DNA of 54,547 nucleotides, taken from contig NZ_NEEY01000010.1 in the NCBI RefSeq assembly GCF_002252085.1, positions 1-54,547 on the forward strand, in the 5' to 3' direction. Below the pieces are notes generated by a model that was not told where the DNA came from, searched no databases, and saw only the letters and a list, made by a program, of their open reading frames with translations. This DNA comes from Aerococcus sp. 1KP-2016 (GTDB taxonomy: Bacteria; Bacillota; Bacilli; Lactobacillales; Aerococcaceae). The first letter of the stretch is position 1, and the number at the start of each line of letters is the position of its first letter. Shown here piece after piece: positions 9,721-19,210 of the stretch. Both the position numbers and the translations under genes were made by a program.

Positions 9721-10074
9721 ATGAGACGATTTATATTAGCAACACTTATTGATGCTTTAGGGTTGATGGCGATTTCTTGGTTATTGGCACCGAATGTGTA
9801 CGTAGCTGATTTTTGGTCAGCAATCTTGGTGGCAATCGTATTGAGTATTGTTAATTCAATCATTCGTCCTATTGTGAACCTACTAGCATTACCATTGAAT
9901 ATTTTAACGTTCGGATTATTCCGTTTAGTCGTGAATGGGTTGATGTTTGCAATTGTAGGTTTATTCTTCCCATCATCCTTTGTATTCAGCAGTTTCATTT
10001 ATGCCATCATCGCGGCATTTCTGTTTGGGATGTACCACTGGTTCTTTGAACAATTCATCAATGAATCACGTTAA
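9721..10074 (+). CDS. phage holin family 4 membrane protein (YvlD/LiaZ-like)
   Basis: This small 117-residue protein has about four hydrophobic helices, including the characteristic NSIIRPIVNLLALPLNILTF segment (residues 40-59) of the YvlD/PF04020 family. In Enterococcus, LiaZ is the third product of the liaXYZ operon. Here it follows the second PspC gene after two bases and is the last gene before a large structured repeat. The operon neighbours point to membrane-stress adaptation, but its biochemical function is unknown. Confidence 0.87.
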   Translation: MRRFILATLIDALGLMAISWLLAPNVYVADFWSAILVAIVLSIVNSIIRPIVNLLALPLNILTFGLFRLVVNGLMFAIVGLFFPSSFVFSSFIYAIIAAFLFGMYHWFFEQFINESR

Positions 10075-10092
10075 GCGAGTCAATTTTTAAAA

Positions 10093-10381
10093 GAGGCTGG
10101 GACAAAAGGCCTCTAAAAAGGCGTACACAATTCTTTATAAGAGTTGTGTACGCCTTTTACTTTGAAAAAATTCTTATAAATTAAATATATCATGGGCACA
10201 GGTTAAAGGATTGAAAGTGTAGTTCTTTAGCCGTGAAAGATGATGAAATCGAGACCTTGGCTCGATTTCAAATTGAAAGACCTTGGTTTTCAATAGTCCC
10301 ATGGCTCACAAGGAATGTACACTGTAAGGACGAAAAATCTATGATTTTAATTTTGTCTCAGCCTCTTTTTTGTTTTTCAGC
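10093..10381 (+). repeat. 289-nt structured intergenic repeat, copy 1
   Basis: This is the first of two copies; the other is at 32710-32998. The outer arms GAGGCTGGGACAAAA and TTTTGTCTCAGCCTC close the element, and a T-run follows. Inside are a strong hairpin (GGCGTACACAA/TTGTGTACGCC), a long paired arm (GTGTAGTTCTTTAGCCGTG with the 3' segment near 10300) and two tandem hairpins that both carry the loop ACCTTGG. It occupies most of the gap between the LiaZ-like gene and hprK and probably also terminates the upstream operon. The open frame crossing it is not a credible gene. Confidence 0.8.
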
Positions 10382-10449
10382 GCTATATTGGGGGGTGGAT
10401 TGTTTTTCGCAATATTTTAGACAATCCAACTGTCCATATGTATTGAATA

Positions 10450-10458
10450 TGGTAAAAT
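10450..10458 (+). promoter_or_regulatory. extended -10 promoter of hprK
   Basis: TGGTAAAAT is an extended -10 element (TGn-TAAAAT) 35 bases before the start. No good -35 is visible. A 7-bp inverted repeat, GGATTGT and ACAATCC, lies just upstream at about 10397-10427. The same ATGGTAAAATGAT string precedes trxB. Confidence 0.4.
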
Positions 10459-10492
10459 GATTACAAAGTGACGTCAAGAAAGGAACTCGAGT

Positions 10493-11418
10493 ATGACAAA
10501 GGTAACCGTAAAAGACCTTGTAGACCAATTTGATTTTAAAATCGTATCTGGTGGTGAGTATTTAGATAGAGAAATTGTTACCAGTGACATTTCCAGACCT
10601 GGTTTGGAGATTACTGGGTATTTTAACTACTACCCATCCGAACGTGTCCAATTATTTGGCCGAGCGGAATTCACTTATCTTAGTAAGATGACAAGTGATG
10701 AACGTTTATTAATTACGCGTCGTTTAGCACGCGATGATACACCATTATTTATTTTTTCAAGAGGGCAAGAGCCTGAATATGAGGTCTTACAAGCGGCAGC
10801 TGAAAACCATATTCCTGTCCTAAGTTCAACAACTACTACGACACGTCTATCTAGTAATTTAACAGAATATCTACACTCATTGTTAGCGGAACGTATTTCT
10901 AAACATGGTGTTTTCATTGATGTCTACGGTTTAGGGATCTTAATTACAGGACATTCTGGCGTAGGTAAATCTGAAACAGCCTTGGAATTAGTAAAGGGCG
11001 GTCACCGTTTGGTAGCAGATGACCGAGTTGATTTCTATCAACGAGATGATACAACAATCATGGGTGAAGCGCCGGAAATTTTACGGAATGTGATGGAAGT
11101 CCGCGGTTTAGGTATCATTGATGTAATGACTTTATACGGGGCGGGTGCAGTACGTAAAGAACAACAGCTTAACCTAATTATCGATTTACGTGAATTGAAG
11201 AAAGATTCTACTTTTGACCGTTTAGGTACGGCTGAAGAGCGAGAGCGAATTTTGGATGTAGATATTCCAAAAATTGCGATTCCAGTTCAAACTGGGCGAA
11301 ATATTTCCAGCATTATTGAAGTAGCAGCAATCAATTTTAGAGCCAAATCTATGGCTTTGATGCCGCTAAGATGTTTAATGAGCGCTTAACAAGATTGATT
11401 AATAACAACACAAATTAG
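10493..11418 (+). CDS. hprK: HPr kinase/phosphorylase, apparent C-terminal frameshift
   Basis: HprK phosphorylates HPr on Ser46 and so links sugar uptake to CcpA-dependent catabolite repression. The N-terminal domain (to about residue 130) and kinase domain are present, with Walker A GHSGVGKSE near residue 153 and the LVADDRVDF motif after it. As read, the frame ends at 11389 with an unrelated tail after RAKSM. Restoring one G at about 11353 (ATGGC to ATGGGC) continues the family sequence as GFDAAKMFNERL and ends at 11418. The final residues are therefore frameshifted, most likely by a one-base sequencing deletion. lgt follows closely, as in Bacillus. Confidence 0.9.
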
Positions 11419-11433
11419 AGGAGAAATAAATTG

Positions 11434-12294
11434 ATGATGAATATTGCTGCAATTGATCCAGTGGCCTTTAGCATATTTGGATGGCCCATTCGCTGGTATG
11501 GTATTTTTATTGGCGCTGCTATTCTAATTGCTTTAACACTAGCATCTAGAGATTTCCGGCGTAAGGGTTGGGATGAAGAATTTATCTTAGATGCGGGCAT
11601 GTGGTCCATCTTGATTGGTTTTATTGGTGCACGTATTTATTACGTACTCTTTGAACTAGATTATTATCTACAAAACCCAGGTGAAATTTTACAAATTTGG
11701 AACGGTGGTATTGCCATTTATGGTGGGGTTATCGCTGGTGGTTTGACACTTTACCTTTACTCTAAATCCAAGAAAATGGATCCACTTTTTGTAACCGATA
11801 CCGTAGCCCCGTATCTATTACTTGCTCAAGGCATCGGCCGTTGGGGAAATTTTGTCAACCAAGAGGCCCACGGTGGTGAAGTCGCGGAATCATTTTTACG
11901 TGATACCTTACATCTGCCTAACTTTATTGTTGAGGGGATGAATATTGATGGCGTGTATTACCAACCGACTTTCCTATATGAATCTGTATGGAATTTCATT
12001 GGTGTAGCCGTTATCCTCTTCCTACGTTCGCGTAAAGAAACCTTGCGTATTGGAGAAACGACCCTGCTATATCTTATCTGGTATTCATTCGGTCGTTTCT
12101 TTATCGAAGGATTGCGTACCGACTCATTAATGTTTGGACCTTTCCGTGTCAGCCAAGTATTAGCCGGCTTATTATTCATTGCAGGTATTTTCATTTTTAT
12201 GTCACGTCGTTTAAATGACAAACATTACGATTACTATAGTGAACACAATGGACCAGCTTATCAAGCAAGTGCTGGTCAATCAGACAAAGCATAA
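11434..12294 (+). CDS. lgt: prolipoprotein diacylglyceryl transferase
   Basis: Lgt moves a diacylglyceryl group from phosphatidylglycerol to the lipobox cysteine of prelipoproteins at the membrane. The roughly 286-residue protein is polytopic (about seven helices) and has the family signature GRWGNFVNQEAHGG near residues 131-144 and the GARIYYV motif near 65. Starts TTG 11431, ATG 11434 and ATG 11437 are all possible after AGAGGAG; ATG 11434 is chosen. It supplies the modification needed by the lipoproteins in this window, namely three liv binding proteins and CamS. Confidence 0.95.
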   Translation: MMNIAAIDPVAFSIFGWPIRWYGIFIGAAILIALTLASRDFRRKGWDEEFILDAGMWSILIGFIGARIYYVLFELDYYLQNPGEILQIWNGGIAIYGGVIAGGLTLYLYSKSKKMDPLFVTDTVAPYLLLAQGIGRWGNFVNQEAHGGEVAESFLRDTLHLPNFIVEGMNIDGVYYQPTFLYESVWNFIGVAVILFLRSRKETLRIGETTLLYLIWYSFGRFFIEGLRTDSLMFGPFRVSQVLAGLLFIAGIFIFMSRRLNDKHYDYYSEHNGPAYQASAGQSDKA

Positions 12295-12306
12295 AGGAGC
12301 GGTTGC

Positions 12307-13353
12307 ATGACAGCCAGAAAAATTGCCGTACTCGGTGCAGGTTCATGGGGTACAGCTTTGGCAATGGTCTTAGCGGAAAATGGTCACGATGTAAGTTTGT
12401 GGACCCACCATTTAGACCAAGCAAATGAAATGATAGCAACAGGTAAGAACGCACGCTATCTACCAGAATTACAACTACCCAAAAATATTCGCATTACCAG
12501 TGATTTAAACCTTGCGCTTGAGGGTGCTGAATTAATCAATTTTGTAGTGCCTACTAAGGCAATCAGACAAGTCGCATCTCAGGTTGCTACGATTTTACAA
12601 AGTAAACAAGGATTACCGATTTTGATGCATGCTTCAAAAGGACTTGAACAGGGTAGTCACCTACGCATTTCTCAAATTTTAGAGGAGGTATTTACACCTC
12701 TAGGACAAGCAAAAGTGGTAGTGTTATCCGGTCCAAGTCACGCAGAAGAGGTAGCACAACATGATATTACAGCCATCACAGCTGCGAGTACCGACCAAGG
12801 GGCGCGTGATTTTGTGCAAGAAGTATTTATGAATGACTACTTCCGAGTGTATACAAATCCTGATATTATTGGCGTAGAACTTGGCGGTTCCCTGAAAAAT
12901 ATTATTGCCCTAGGAGCGGGTGCACTGGTTGGTGCAGGTTTTGGTGACAATGCTAAGGCCGCGTTACTAACAAGAGGTTTAGCAGAAATCACACGCTTAG
13001 GTGTAACGATGGGGGCAAACCCTTTGACCTTTATGGGCTTATCTGGTTTGGGTGACCTAGTTGTCACAGCAACAAGTGTCCATTCTAGAAATTGGCGGGC
13101 AGGTCAACAAATTGGCCAAGGTCAGTCAGTAGCTGAAGTCGAAGCACACATGGGGATGGTTGTAGAGGGATTAGCCACAGCTATTTCTGCTTATGAACTA
13201 GCGCAAGAAAAGGGCGTTGATATGCCGATTACCCAAGGCGTTTACATGGTCATCAAAGAAGGTTTAAGTATTCAAGAGGTCGTGACCGCATTGATGACAC
13301 GTGAACGTAAGGGTGAATTACAATTCGAAGATAATTTAGCAGATTTATTTTAA
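12307..13353 (+). CDS. gpsA: NAD(P)-dependent glycerol-3-phosphate dehydrogenase
   Basis: GpsA reduces dihydroxyacetone phosphate to sn-glycerol-3-phosphate for phospholipid and teichoic acid synthesis. The 348-residue cytosolic enzyme has the N-terminal dinucleotide-binding motif GAGSWGTALA (residues 10-19), GPSHAEEV near 145 and the catalytic lysine in GGSLKNIIALGAG near 197. The start ATG has AAAGGAG at good distance. It lies 12 bases after lgt and 33 bases before galU, so the genes are probably co-transcribed. Confidence 0.96.
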   Translation: MTARKIAVLGAGSWGTALAMVLAENGHDVSLWTHHLDQANEMIATGKNARYLPELQLPKNIRITSDLNLALEGAELINFVVPTKAIRQVASQVATILQSKQGLPILMHASKGLEQGSHLRISQILEEVFTPLGQAKVVVLSGPSHAEEVAQHDITAITAASTDQGARDFVQEVFMNDYFRVYTNPDIIGVELGGSLKNIIALGAGALVGAGFGDNAKAALLTRGLAEITRLGVTMGANPLTFMGLSGLGDLVVTATSVHSRNWRAGQQIGQGQSVAEVEAHMGMVVEGLATAISAYELAQEKGVDMPITQGVYMVIKEGLSIQEVVTALMTRERKGELQFEDNLADLF

Positions 13354-13386
13354 AACACGATATACATAAAACTGGAGGATGTAAAC

Positions 13387-14259
13387 ATGACAAAAGTACG
13401 TAAAGCAATTATCCCTGCAGCGGGTCTTGGTACACGATTCTTACCTGCAACAAAAGCGATGGCCAAAGAAATGCTACCAATTGTGGACAAACCAACTATT
13501 CAATTTATCGTGGAAGAAGCGATTGCATCTGGGATTGAAGATATTTTAATCATTACTGGTAAGAGCAAACGACCAATTGAAGACCACTTTGACTCAAATG
13601 TGGAATTAGAATCTAACTTAGCAGACAAGGGACGCGACGATTTACTTGAAATTATTGGCGAAACGGTTGGTTTGAACTTATTCTTCAAACGCCAATCTTA
13701 TCCAAAAGGACTAGGAGACGCGGTATTACAAGCGAAAGCCTTTGTTGGTGATGAACCATTTGTTGTAATGCTTGGTGATGACTTGATGGTGGATGAAGTG
13801 CCGCTAACGAAACAATTAATTGATGCATACGAATTAACACATGCATCTAATATTGCGGTAATGCCTGTGCCACACGAAGATACAGATAAATATGGTGTGA
13901 TCGATCCAGAAGCACAATTCAATGAAAGTATTTATAATGTGCGTCAATTTGTGGAAAAACCAAAACCAGAAGATGCACCATCAAACTTAGCGATTATCGG
14001 TCGTTACTTATTAACACCTGAAATCTTCGAATTGTTGGAAACACAAGAAGAAGGTGCGGGTAATGAAATTCAATTAACGGATGCTATTGACCGTTTGAAC
14101 AAAACGCAACGTGTATTTGCTTATGAATTTAAAGGTCGCCGTTACGATGTTGGAAACAAATTAGGTTACATGCAAACAAGTATTGAATACGGCTTACAAC
14201 ACCCTGGTGTGAAAAATGGCTTGAAAGAATATTTGTTATCAATTGAGGATCAACTGTAA
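13387..14259 (+). CDS. galU: UTP-glucose-1-phosphate uridylyltransferase
   Basis: GalU makes UDP-glucose from UTP and glucose-1-phosphate, the precursor of glycolipids, polysaccharide and teichoic acid glycosylation. The 290-residue protein begins with the nucleotidyltransferase motif [20 protein letters not shown] (residues 11-30), then VDKP, GDDLMVD near 134 and [12 protein letters not shown] near 190. An intrinsic terminator follows. The phosphoglucomutase that makes its substrate is encoded 1.2 kb downstream. Confidence 0.96.
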   Translation: MTKVRKAIIPAAGLGTRFLPATKAMAKEMLPIVDKPTIQFIVEEAIASGIEDILIITGKSKRPIEDHFDSNVELESNLADKGRDDLLEIIGETVGLNLFFKRQSYPKGLGDAVLQAKAFVGDEPFVVMLGDDLMVDEVPLTKQLIDAYELTHASNIAVMPVPHEDTDKYGVIDPEAQFNESIYNVRQFVEKPKPEDAPSNLAIIGRYLLTPEIFELLETQEEGAGNEIQLTDAIDRLNKTQRVFAYEFKGRRYDVGNKLGYMQTSIEYGLQHPGVKNGLKEYLLSIEDQL

Positions 14260-14288
14260 GCTTTTTTGAAAAAATAAATTAGCCATCA

Positions 14289-14325
14289 AAGATTGTAACT
14301 TGCTTGAGCGAGTTACAATCTTTTT
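14289..14325 (+). terminator. intrinsic terminator after galU
   Basis: AGATTGTAACTTGC pairs with GCGAGTTACAATCT around TTGA, followed by TTTTT. Confidence 0.85.
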
Positions 14326-14336
14326 CACTTGAAACA

Positions 14337-14345
14337 TGGTAAAAT
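14337..14345 (+). promoter_or_regulatory. extended -10 promoter of trxB
   Basis: TGGTAAAAT, an extended -10 identical to the one before hprK, lies just after the galU terminator and about 50 bases before the trxB start. No convincing -35 was seen. Confidence 0.35.
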
Positions 14346-14400
14346 GATAGTTGATGATAATAAAATTGAACGATATATAAAAGGAAAGGATGTGTACATT

Positions 14401-15339
14401 TTGGCAGAAGAAGCAAAACAATTTGATGTCGTAGTCCTAGGTGCTGGACCAGCGGGGATGACCGCTGCCTTATACGCATCACGGGCCAATTTGTCCGTAG
14501 CATTAATTGAACGAGGTGTTCCTGGTGGGGAACTAATGAATACCGCAGAGGTAGAAAACTACCCTGGATTTAAGAGTATTTTAGGACCAGATTTAGCAAC
14601 TGATATGTTTGAAAGTGCCATGCAATTTGGTGTTTCACATGAATTTGGTACTGTAAAAACAATTACGCCTGGTGAAGGTATCCATACCATTCAAACAGAT
14701 ATGGGGAAAACATACGAAGCAAAAGCTGTAGTTGTTGCAACAGGATCAGTTCACCGTAAATTAGGGGTACCTGGTGAAGAACAATATGCTGGCCGTGGTG
14801 TATCTTACTGTGCCGTTTGTGATGGGGCATTCTTCCGCGATAAAGACGTAAAAGTTATCGGTGGTGGAGACTCTGCAGTTGAAGAAGGTACTTATTTAAC
14901 ACAATTTGGGAAGAACGTAAATATCGTTCACCGTCGTGATGAATTACGTGCTCAAAAAATCTTGCAAGACCGTGCAATGTCTAACGACAAAGTGGACTTT
15001 ACTTGGGATACAGTCGTGAAATCAATCAAAGGTGACGAACAAAAAGTAACCACCCTTGAAATGGAAAATGTGAAGACTGGTGTCGTTACAGAAGTGCCAG
15101 CTGATGGCGTCTTTATTTATGTAGGTTTACTACCAAATACTGAAGCCTTCAGAGACTTGAACATTACTGACGAAGAAGGTTGGATTATTACGGATGAAGA
15201 TATGCATACAAGTATTCCTGGTATCTTTGCCGTAGGTGATGTACGTCAAAAGAAATTACGTCAAATTTCAACTGCTGTTGGTGATGGTGCCATTGGTGGA
15301 CAAGAAGCATATAATTATATCGAAAGTTTAAATGACTAA
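14401..15339 (+). CDS. trxB: thioredoxin-disulfide reductase
   Basis: TrxB transfers electrons from NADPH through FAD to thioredoxin. It shows the FAD motif GAGPAGMTAALYASRA at its N-terminus, the redox pair CAVC in YCAVCDGAFF near residue 136, the NADPH motif GGGDSAVEEGTYL near 155 and GIFAVGDVR near 278. TTG at 14401 is taken as the start, with GTG 14392 an alternative; both sit after AAGGAAAGGA. The frame is open further upstream, but the promoter lies in that stretch, so the longer form is unlikely. It appears monocistronic between two terminators. Confidence 0.95.
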   Translation: MAEEAKQFDVVVLGAGPAGMTAALYASRANLSVALIERGVPGGELMNTAEVENYPGFKSILGPDLATDMFESAMQFGVSHEFGTVKTITPGEGIHTIQTDMGKTYEAKAVVVATGSVHRKLGVPGEEQYAGRGVSYCAVCDGAFFRDKDVKVIGGGDSAVEEGTYLTQFGKNVNIVHRRDELRAQKILQDRAMSNDKVDFTWDTVVKSIKGDEQKVTTLEMENVKTGVVTEVPADGVFIYVGLLPNTEAFRDLNITDEEGWIITDEDMHTSIPGIFAVGDVRQKKLRQISTAVGDGAIGGQEAYNYIESLND

Positions 15340-15358
15340 GTGTCATTAGCTAGAGTGA

Positions 15359-15395
15359 AAAGAGGGTGAACCAATGTGGGTTTACCCTCTTTTTG
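15359..15395 (+). terminator. intrinsic terminator after trxB
   Basis: AGAGGGTGAACC pairs with GGGTTTACCCTCT and a T5 run follows. Confidence 0.8.
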
Positions 15396-15460
15396 TCTAA
15401 AGACAATGCCATAAATTTTCAGATACGCCTATGCTTTGGTCTATCTTTTTTCATAATATT

Positions 15461-15469
15461 TGATACAAT
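15461..15469 (+). promoter_or_regulatory. possible extended -10 promoter for pgm
   Basis: TGATACAAT fits an extended -10 about 40 bases before the start. A matching -35 is not evident. Confidence 0.3.
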
Positions 15470-15509
15470 AAGAGCAAAGATGTTATCGCTTTATTTTAAG
15501 GGAGGCCAC

Positions 15510-17237
15510 ATGATGGATTGGAAAGAAACTTATTTACAATGGAGAAACTTTGATGCGCTAGATGCTGATTTAAAAGCAGATTTAGCAGCTATTGAAGGCG
15601 ACGAAAAATTGGTGGAAGATGCATTTTATCAACCATTAAGTTTCGGTACTGCTGGTATGCGTGGCGTGTTAGGTGCAGGTATCAACCGTATGAATATTTA
15701 TACCATTCGTCAAGCCACTGAAGGGCTAGCTAAATTGGTAGAAGACTACGGTCAAGAAGCCAAAGACCGCGGTGTAGCGATTGCTTATGACTCTCGCCAC
15801 ATGTCTCCTGAATTCGCTATGGAAGCAGCTAAAACTTTGGGTGCACACCAAATTAAGTCGTACGTATTTGAATCACTACGTCCAACACCAGAATTATCAT
15901 ACGCTGTTCGTGAATTAAATGCCTTTGCCGGTATCATGATTACGGCAAGTCATAATCCAGCTGACTACAATGGATACAAAGTCTATGGCGAAGATGGTGG
16001 ACAAATGCCACCAGTTGATGCAGATGCAGTAACAGCCAACGTTCGTGCTGTAGAAAATCCGTTAACTGTTGCAGTTGGAGATGAAGCAAGTCTAAAAGCT
16101 GAAGGCCTAATCAATATGATTGGTGCAGATATCGATAAAAAATACTTAGACTTATTGCAAACAGTCATCGTTGACCAAGATTTAATCGATGAAATGGCAG
16201 ACCAAGTATCTATCGTTTATACACCGCTACATGGTACAGGCCAAATGCTTGTTGAAAACGCCTTAGCAAATGCAGGTTTCACTAACGTGACTTACGTTGC
16301 AGAACAAAAAGAAGCAGATGCGAATTTCTCTACGGTTAAATCACCAAACCCAGAAGAAGCAGGGGCTTTTGAATATGCAGAACGTTACGGTAAAGAAAAT
16401 GATGCGGATATTTTAATTGCAACTGACCCGGATGCAGACCGTATGGGGGCAGCTGTAAAATTACCAAATGGTGACTACCAAGTAATTACAGGGAACCAAA
16501 TCGCAGCCTTGATGACACATTACTTATTAACAGCGAAACAAAGTGCTGGTGATTTACCTGAAAATGGCGTAATTTTGAAATCAATCGTTTCAAGTGAAAT
16601 GCCAACAACCATTGCTAAATCATTTGGCGTTGAAACGGTGAATGTGTTGACTGGATTTAAATTTATCGCAGAACAAATCAAAAATTATGAAGAAGACAAT
16701 TCAAAATCATTCTTATTTGGTTTTGAAGAGAGCTACGGTTATTTGGTGAAAGCTTTCGTTCGTGATAAAGATGCTGTGCAAGCAACATTACTATTAGCTG
16801 AAGTAGCTGCTTTCTATAAGAAACAAGGTAAAACAGCTTATGACGGTTTACAAGACTTATTCAAAGAATTTGGTACTTTCCAAGAGAAAACGATTTCTGT
16901 GACCCTACCAGGACAAGAGGGTACAACGAAGATTGAAGCGATTTTGGCCAAACTTCGTGGTGAAGGTTTAAGCGAAATTGCTGGTCAAAAAGTTGAGGTA
17001 ACAGAAGATTACCTTGAAGATAGCCGTGTATTCGCTGATGGCCGTTCTGAAGCAATGGGTATGGAAAAATCAAACGTATTGAAATATTATTTAGCAGATG
17101 AAACATGGATTGCCGTTAGACCATCAGGTACTGAACCAAAAATCAAATTCTATATTGGTGCAGTTGCAGATTCAAGTGAAGCAACACAAGCCAAAGTTGA
17201 GGCTTATCAAACAGCGTTAAATGAATTAACTGCCTAA
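15510..17237 (+). CDS. pgm: phospho-sugar mutase (phosphoglucomutase)
   Basis: This enzyme interconverts glucose-6-phosphate and glucose-1-phosphate, feeding GalU. The 575-residue protein has the alpha-D-phosphohexomutase layout: catalytic serine loop TASHNPADYNGYKVY near residue 142, metal-binding loop DPDADRMG near 305, sugar-specificity loop GFEESYGY near 405 and phosphate-binding RPSGTEPK near 535. The start ATG 15510 follows GGGAGG; an in-frame extension back to 15366 overlaps the trxB terminator and is rejected. rapZ follows 45 bases later. Confidence 0.93.
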   Translation: MMDWKETYLQWRNFDALDADLKADLAAIEGDEKLVEDAFYQPLSFGTAGMRGVLGAGINRMNIYTIRQATEGLAKLVEDYGQEAKDRGVAIAYDSRHMSPEFAMEAAKTLGAHQIKSYVFESLRPTPELSYAVRELNAFAGIMITASHNPADYNGYKVYGEDGGQMPPVDADAVTANVRAVENPLTVAVGDEASLKAEGLINMIGADIDKKYLDLLQTVIVDQDLIDEMADQVSIVYTPLHGTGQMLVENALANAGFTNVTYVAEQKEADANFSTVKSPNPEEAGAFEYAERYGKENDADILIATDPDADRMGAAVKLPNGDYQVITGNQIAALMTHYLLTAKQSAGDLPENGVILKSIVSSEMPTTIAKSFGVETVNVLTGFKFIAEQIKNYEEDNSKSFLFGFEESYGYLVKAFVRDKDAVQATLLLAEVAAFYKKQGKTAYDGLQDLFKEFGTFQEKTISVTLPGQEGTTKIEAILAKLRGEGLSEIAGQKVEVTEDYLEDSRVFADGRSEAMGMEKSNVLKYYLADETWIAVRPSGTEPKIKFYIGAVADSSEATQAKVEAYQTALNELTA

Positions 17238-17282
17238 ACGTTCTAGGTAAGACAGTTTCCCCTATGAGGAGGAAAAAACAAA

Positions 17283-18170
17283 TTGAATGATCAACTAAAA
17301 TTAGTCATTATTACAGGGATGAGTGGAGCTGGTAAAACAGTAGCGCTACAAAGTTTTGAAGACATGGGTTATTTCTGTGTGGATAATATGCCCCCTTCAT
17401 TACTACCGAAATTTTGGGAATTAATCAAAGAAACAGGGAAGATTAGTAAGATCTGTTTAGTGATTGACTTACGTTCACGTTCATTCTTTGATGAATTGAT
17501 GGATGAAATTGCAGGTATGGATAATACCAATACTGTTGAAATGTCGATTATTTTCTTGGAAGCAGATGAACAAGCCTTGGTTTCACGTTATAAAGAAACA
17601 CGTCGTTCTCATCCGTTACAAACAGATGGTGTTTCTGTACTTGAAGCCATTCATCGCGAAAAAGAATTGCTAAGCGACATTCGTACAAAATCTTTAGTGA
17701 TCGATACCACCAATTTAACACCACGTCAGTTCCGCGATAAATTAAATGCGGAATTCAGAACGTCTGACACAGATACCTTTACGGTGAATGTGATGTCGTT
17801 TGGTTTTAAATACGGGTTACCAATCGATTCTGATATTGTTATGGATGTACGTTTCTTGCCAAATCCCCACTATATCGATGAGTTACGTCCTTTAACAGGA
17901 CTTGATGCACCAGTGTATGACTATGTGATGTCGCAACCAGAATCTGAAGTATTCTATCGTAAATTTACTGATTTATTAGATTTTGAATTGCCATTATATG
18001 AAAAAGAGGGTAAATCAAGTTTGACGATTACGATTGGTTGTACGGGTGGACAACACCGTTCAGTTGCGTTAACAGAACGTGTGGCACACCATATTCAAGA
18101 CCAAGGCTTCAAGGTCAATATTATCCATCGTGATCGCACGAAAAGAAAAGAGTCGATGAATAGGTCGTGA
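17283..18170 (+). CDS. rapZ: RNase adapter/nucleotide-binding protein RapZ (YvcJ)
   Basis: This 295-residue P-loop protein starts at TTG 17283 ten bases after AGGAGG. Walker A GMSGAGKT lies at residues 10-17, GYFCVDNMPP near 29 and the C-terminal signature GCTGGQHRSV near 248. RapZ in enteric bacteria guides decay of glmS-regulating small RNAs. YvcJ in Bacillus hydrolyses nucleotides and affects competence, and the role in this lineage is not established. Its stop overlaps the next start by four bases (GTGA), giving the conserved rapZ-yvcK-whiA operon of Firmicutes. Confidence 0.94.
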   Translation: MNDQLKLVIITGMSGAGKTVALQSFEDMGYFCVDNMPPSLLPKFWELIKETGKISKICLVIDLRSRSFFDELMDEIAGMDNTNTVEMSIIFLEADEQALVSRYKETRRSHPLQTDGVSVLEAIHREKELLSDIRTKSLVIDTTNLTPRQFRDKLNAEFRTSDTDTFTVNVMSFGFKYGLPIDSDIVMDVRFLPNPHYIDELRPLTGLDAPVYDYVMSQPESEVFYRKFTDLLDFELPLYEKEGKSSLTITIGCTGGQHRSVALTERVAHHIQDQGFKVNIIHRDRTKRKESMNRS

Positions 18171-19185
18171 TAAATCAAAAACCACCAATTACAAAAAGAC
18201 GACCAAAAGTAACGGTCATCGGTGGTGGGACAGGCTTGCCCATTCTGTTGGAAGGGTTAAAAGCTGCAAATTGTGAAGTGACTGCTATTGTTACTGTCGC
18301 AGATGATGGTGGTTCGAGTGGATCGTTAAGAAACGCTGTGAATACCATCCCACCAGGAGATATTCGTAACTGTTTGATTGCCTTATCTGACATGAAGGAT
18401 ATCTATAAAGATATCTTCCAATACCGTTTTGGGGATGAAGACAAAGAATTTTCAGGGCATGCAATCGGCAATCTTATTATTGCGGCTATAGCTGAAATGA
18501 GAGGCGATGTTTTCTCAGCGCTTCGTTTATTGTCCTATATGATGGAAGTCGATGGAAAAGTATTGCCTGCATGTGAAGAGCCCTTGATTTTACAAGGGCA
18601 CTTTGCGGATGGCACTATGATTGAGGCGAAACAGCTGTTGTAAGCCATCCAGATCAAATTCAACATGTAACAGTACGTTTAGCAAATGAAGACCCTACAA
18701 AACCAGCTCGTCAACCTCAGGCTGGTCGTGAAGTGGTATCGGCTATTATGCAAGCAGATACTGTCGTTCTAGGACCTGGATCCCTCTTCTCTTCTATTTT
18801 GCCTAACGTGGCAATTGAAGATATTCGAAAAGCAATTCTTGACACGCCCGCCAAAGTTGTCTATATTTGTAATATCATGACACAACTTGGTGAGACGGAA
18901 CATTTTTCTGATGCAGACCATGTGCGCGTGATTAATGAACACTTAGGAGCAAAGGGAATTGATACCGTCTTGGTGAATAAAACCCCCGTGCCATATGAGT
19001 TTTTAGAGAATGCTAGTGAGAAAGATTACTTGGTGCAAATTACGCACGACCGTAAAGGGTTAGCGGAAGAAGAAGCACAGGTAATTGGGTGTGATTTTTT
19101 AAACATCGAGAAATCAGGTGTGTATCATAACCAAGACAAGCTAGTGGCTTCAATTATAGACGTTATGAATAATACAGCAAAATAA
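18167..19185 (+). CDS. yvcK: gluconeogenesis factor YvcK/MgfK, apparent frameshift
   Basis: YvcK is a UDP-sugar-binding CofD-like protein needed for cell wall integrity and growth on gluconeogenic carbon sources. The N-terminal half contains [16 protein letters not shown] and [10 protein letters not shown], and the C-terminal half contains [14 protein letters not shown]. They are in different frames: the first stops at 18643 and the second is open to 19185. Restoring one G at about 18625 (GAGGC to GAGGGC) reads through as [19 protein letters not shown], normal family sequence, giving a protein of about 339 residues. A one-base deletion, probably technical, is the likely cause. The start is GTG 18167, overlapping rapZ. 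Confidence 0.9.
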
Positions 19186-19210
19186 AAGAATAGCAGGAAG
19201 AGGTGAGCTG

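Noticed and set aside
10233-10460. Open frame of 75 codons before hprK
   Set aside because: It lies mostly in the 289-nt structured repeat, has no ribosome site and shows no protein-like conservation; the second copy of the repeat does not keep the frame.
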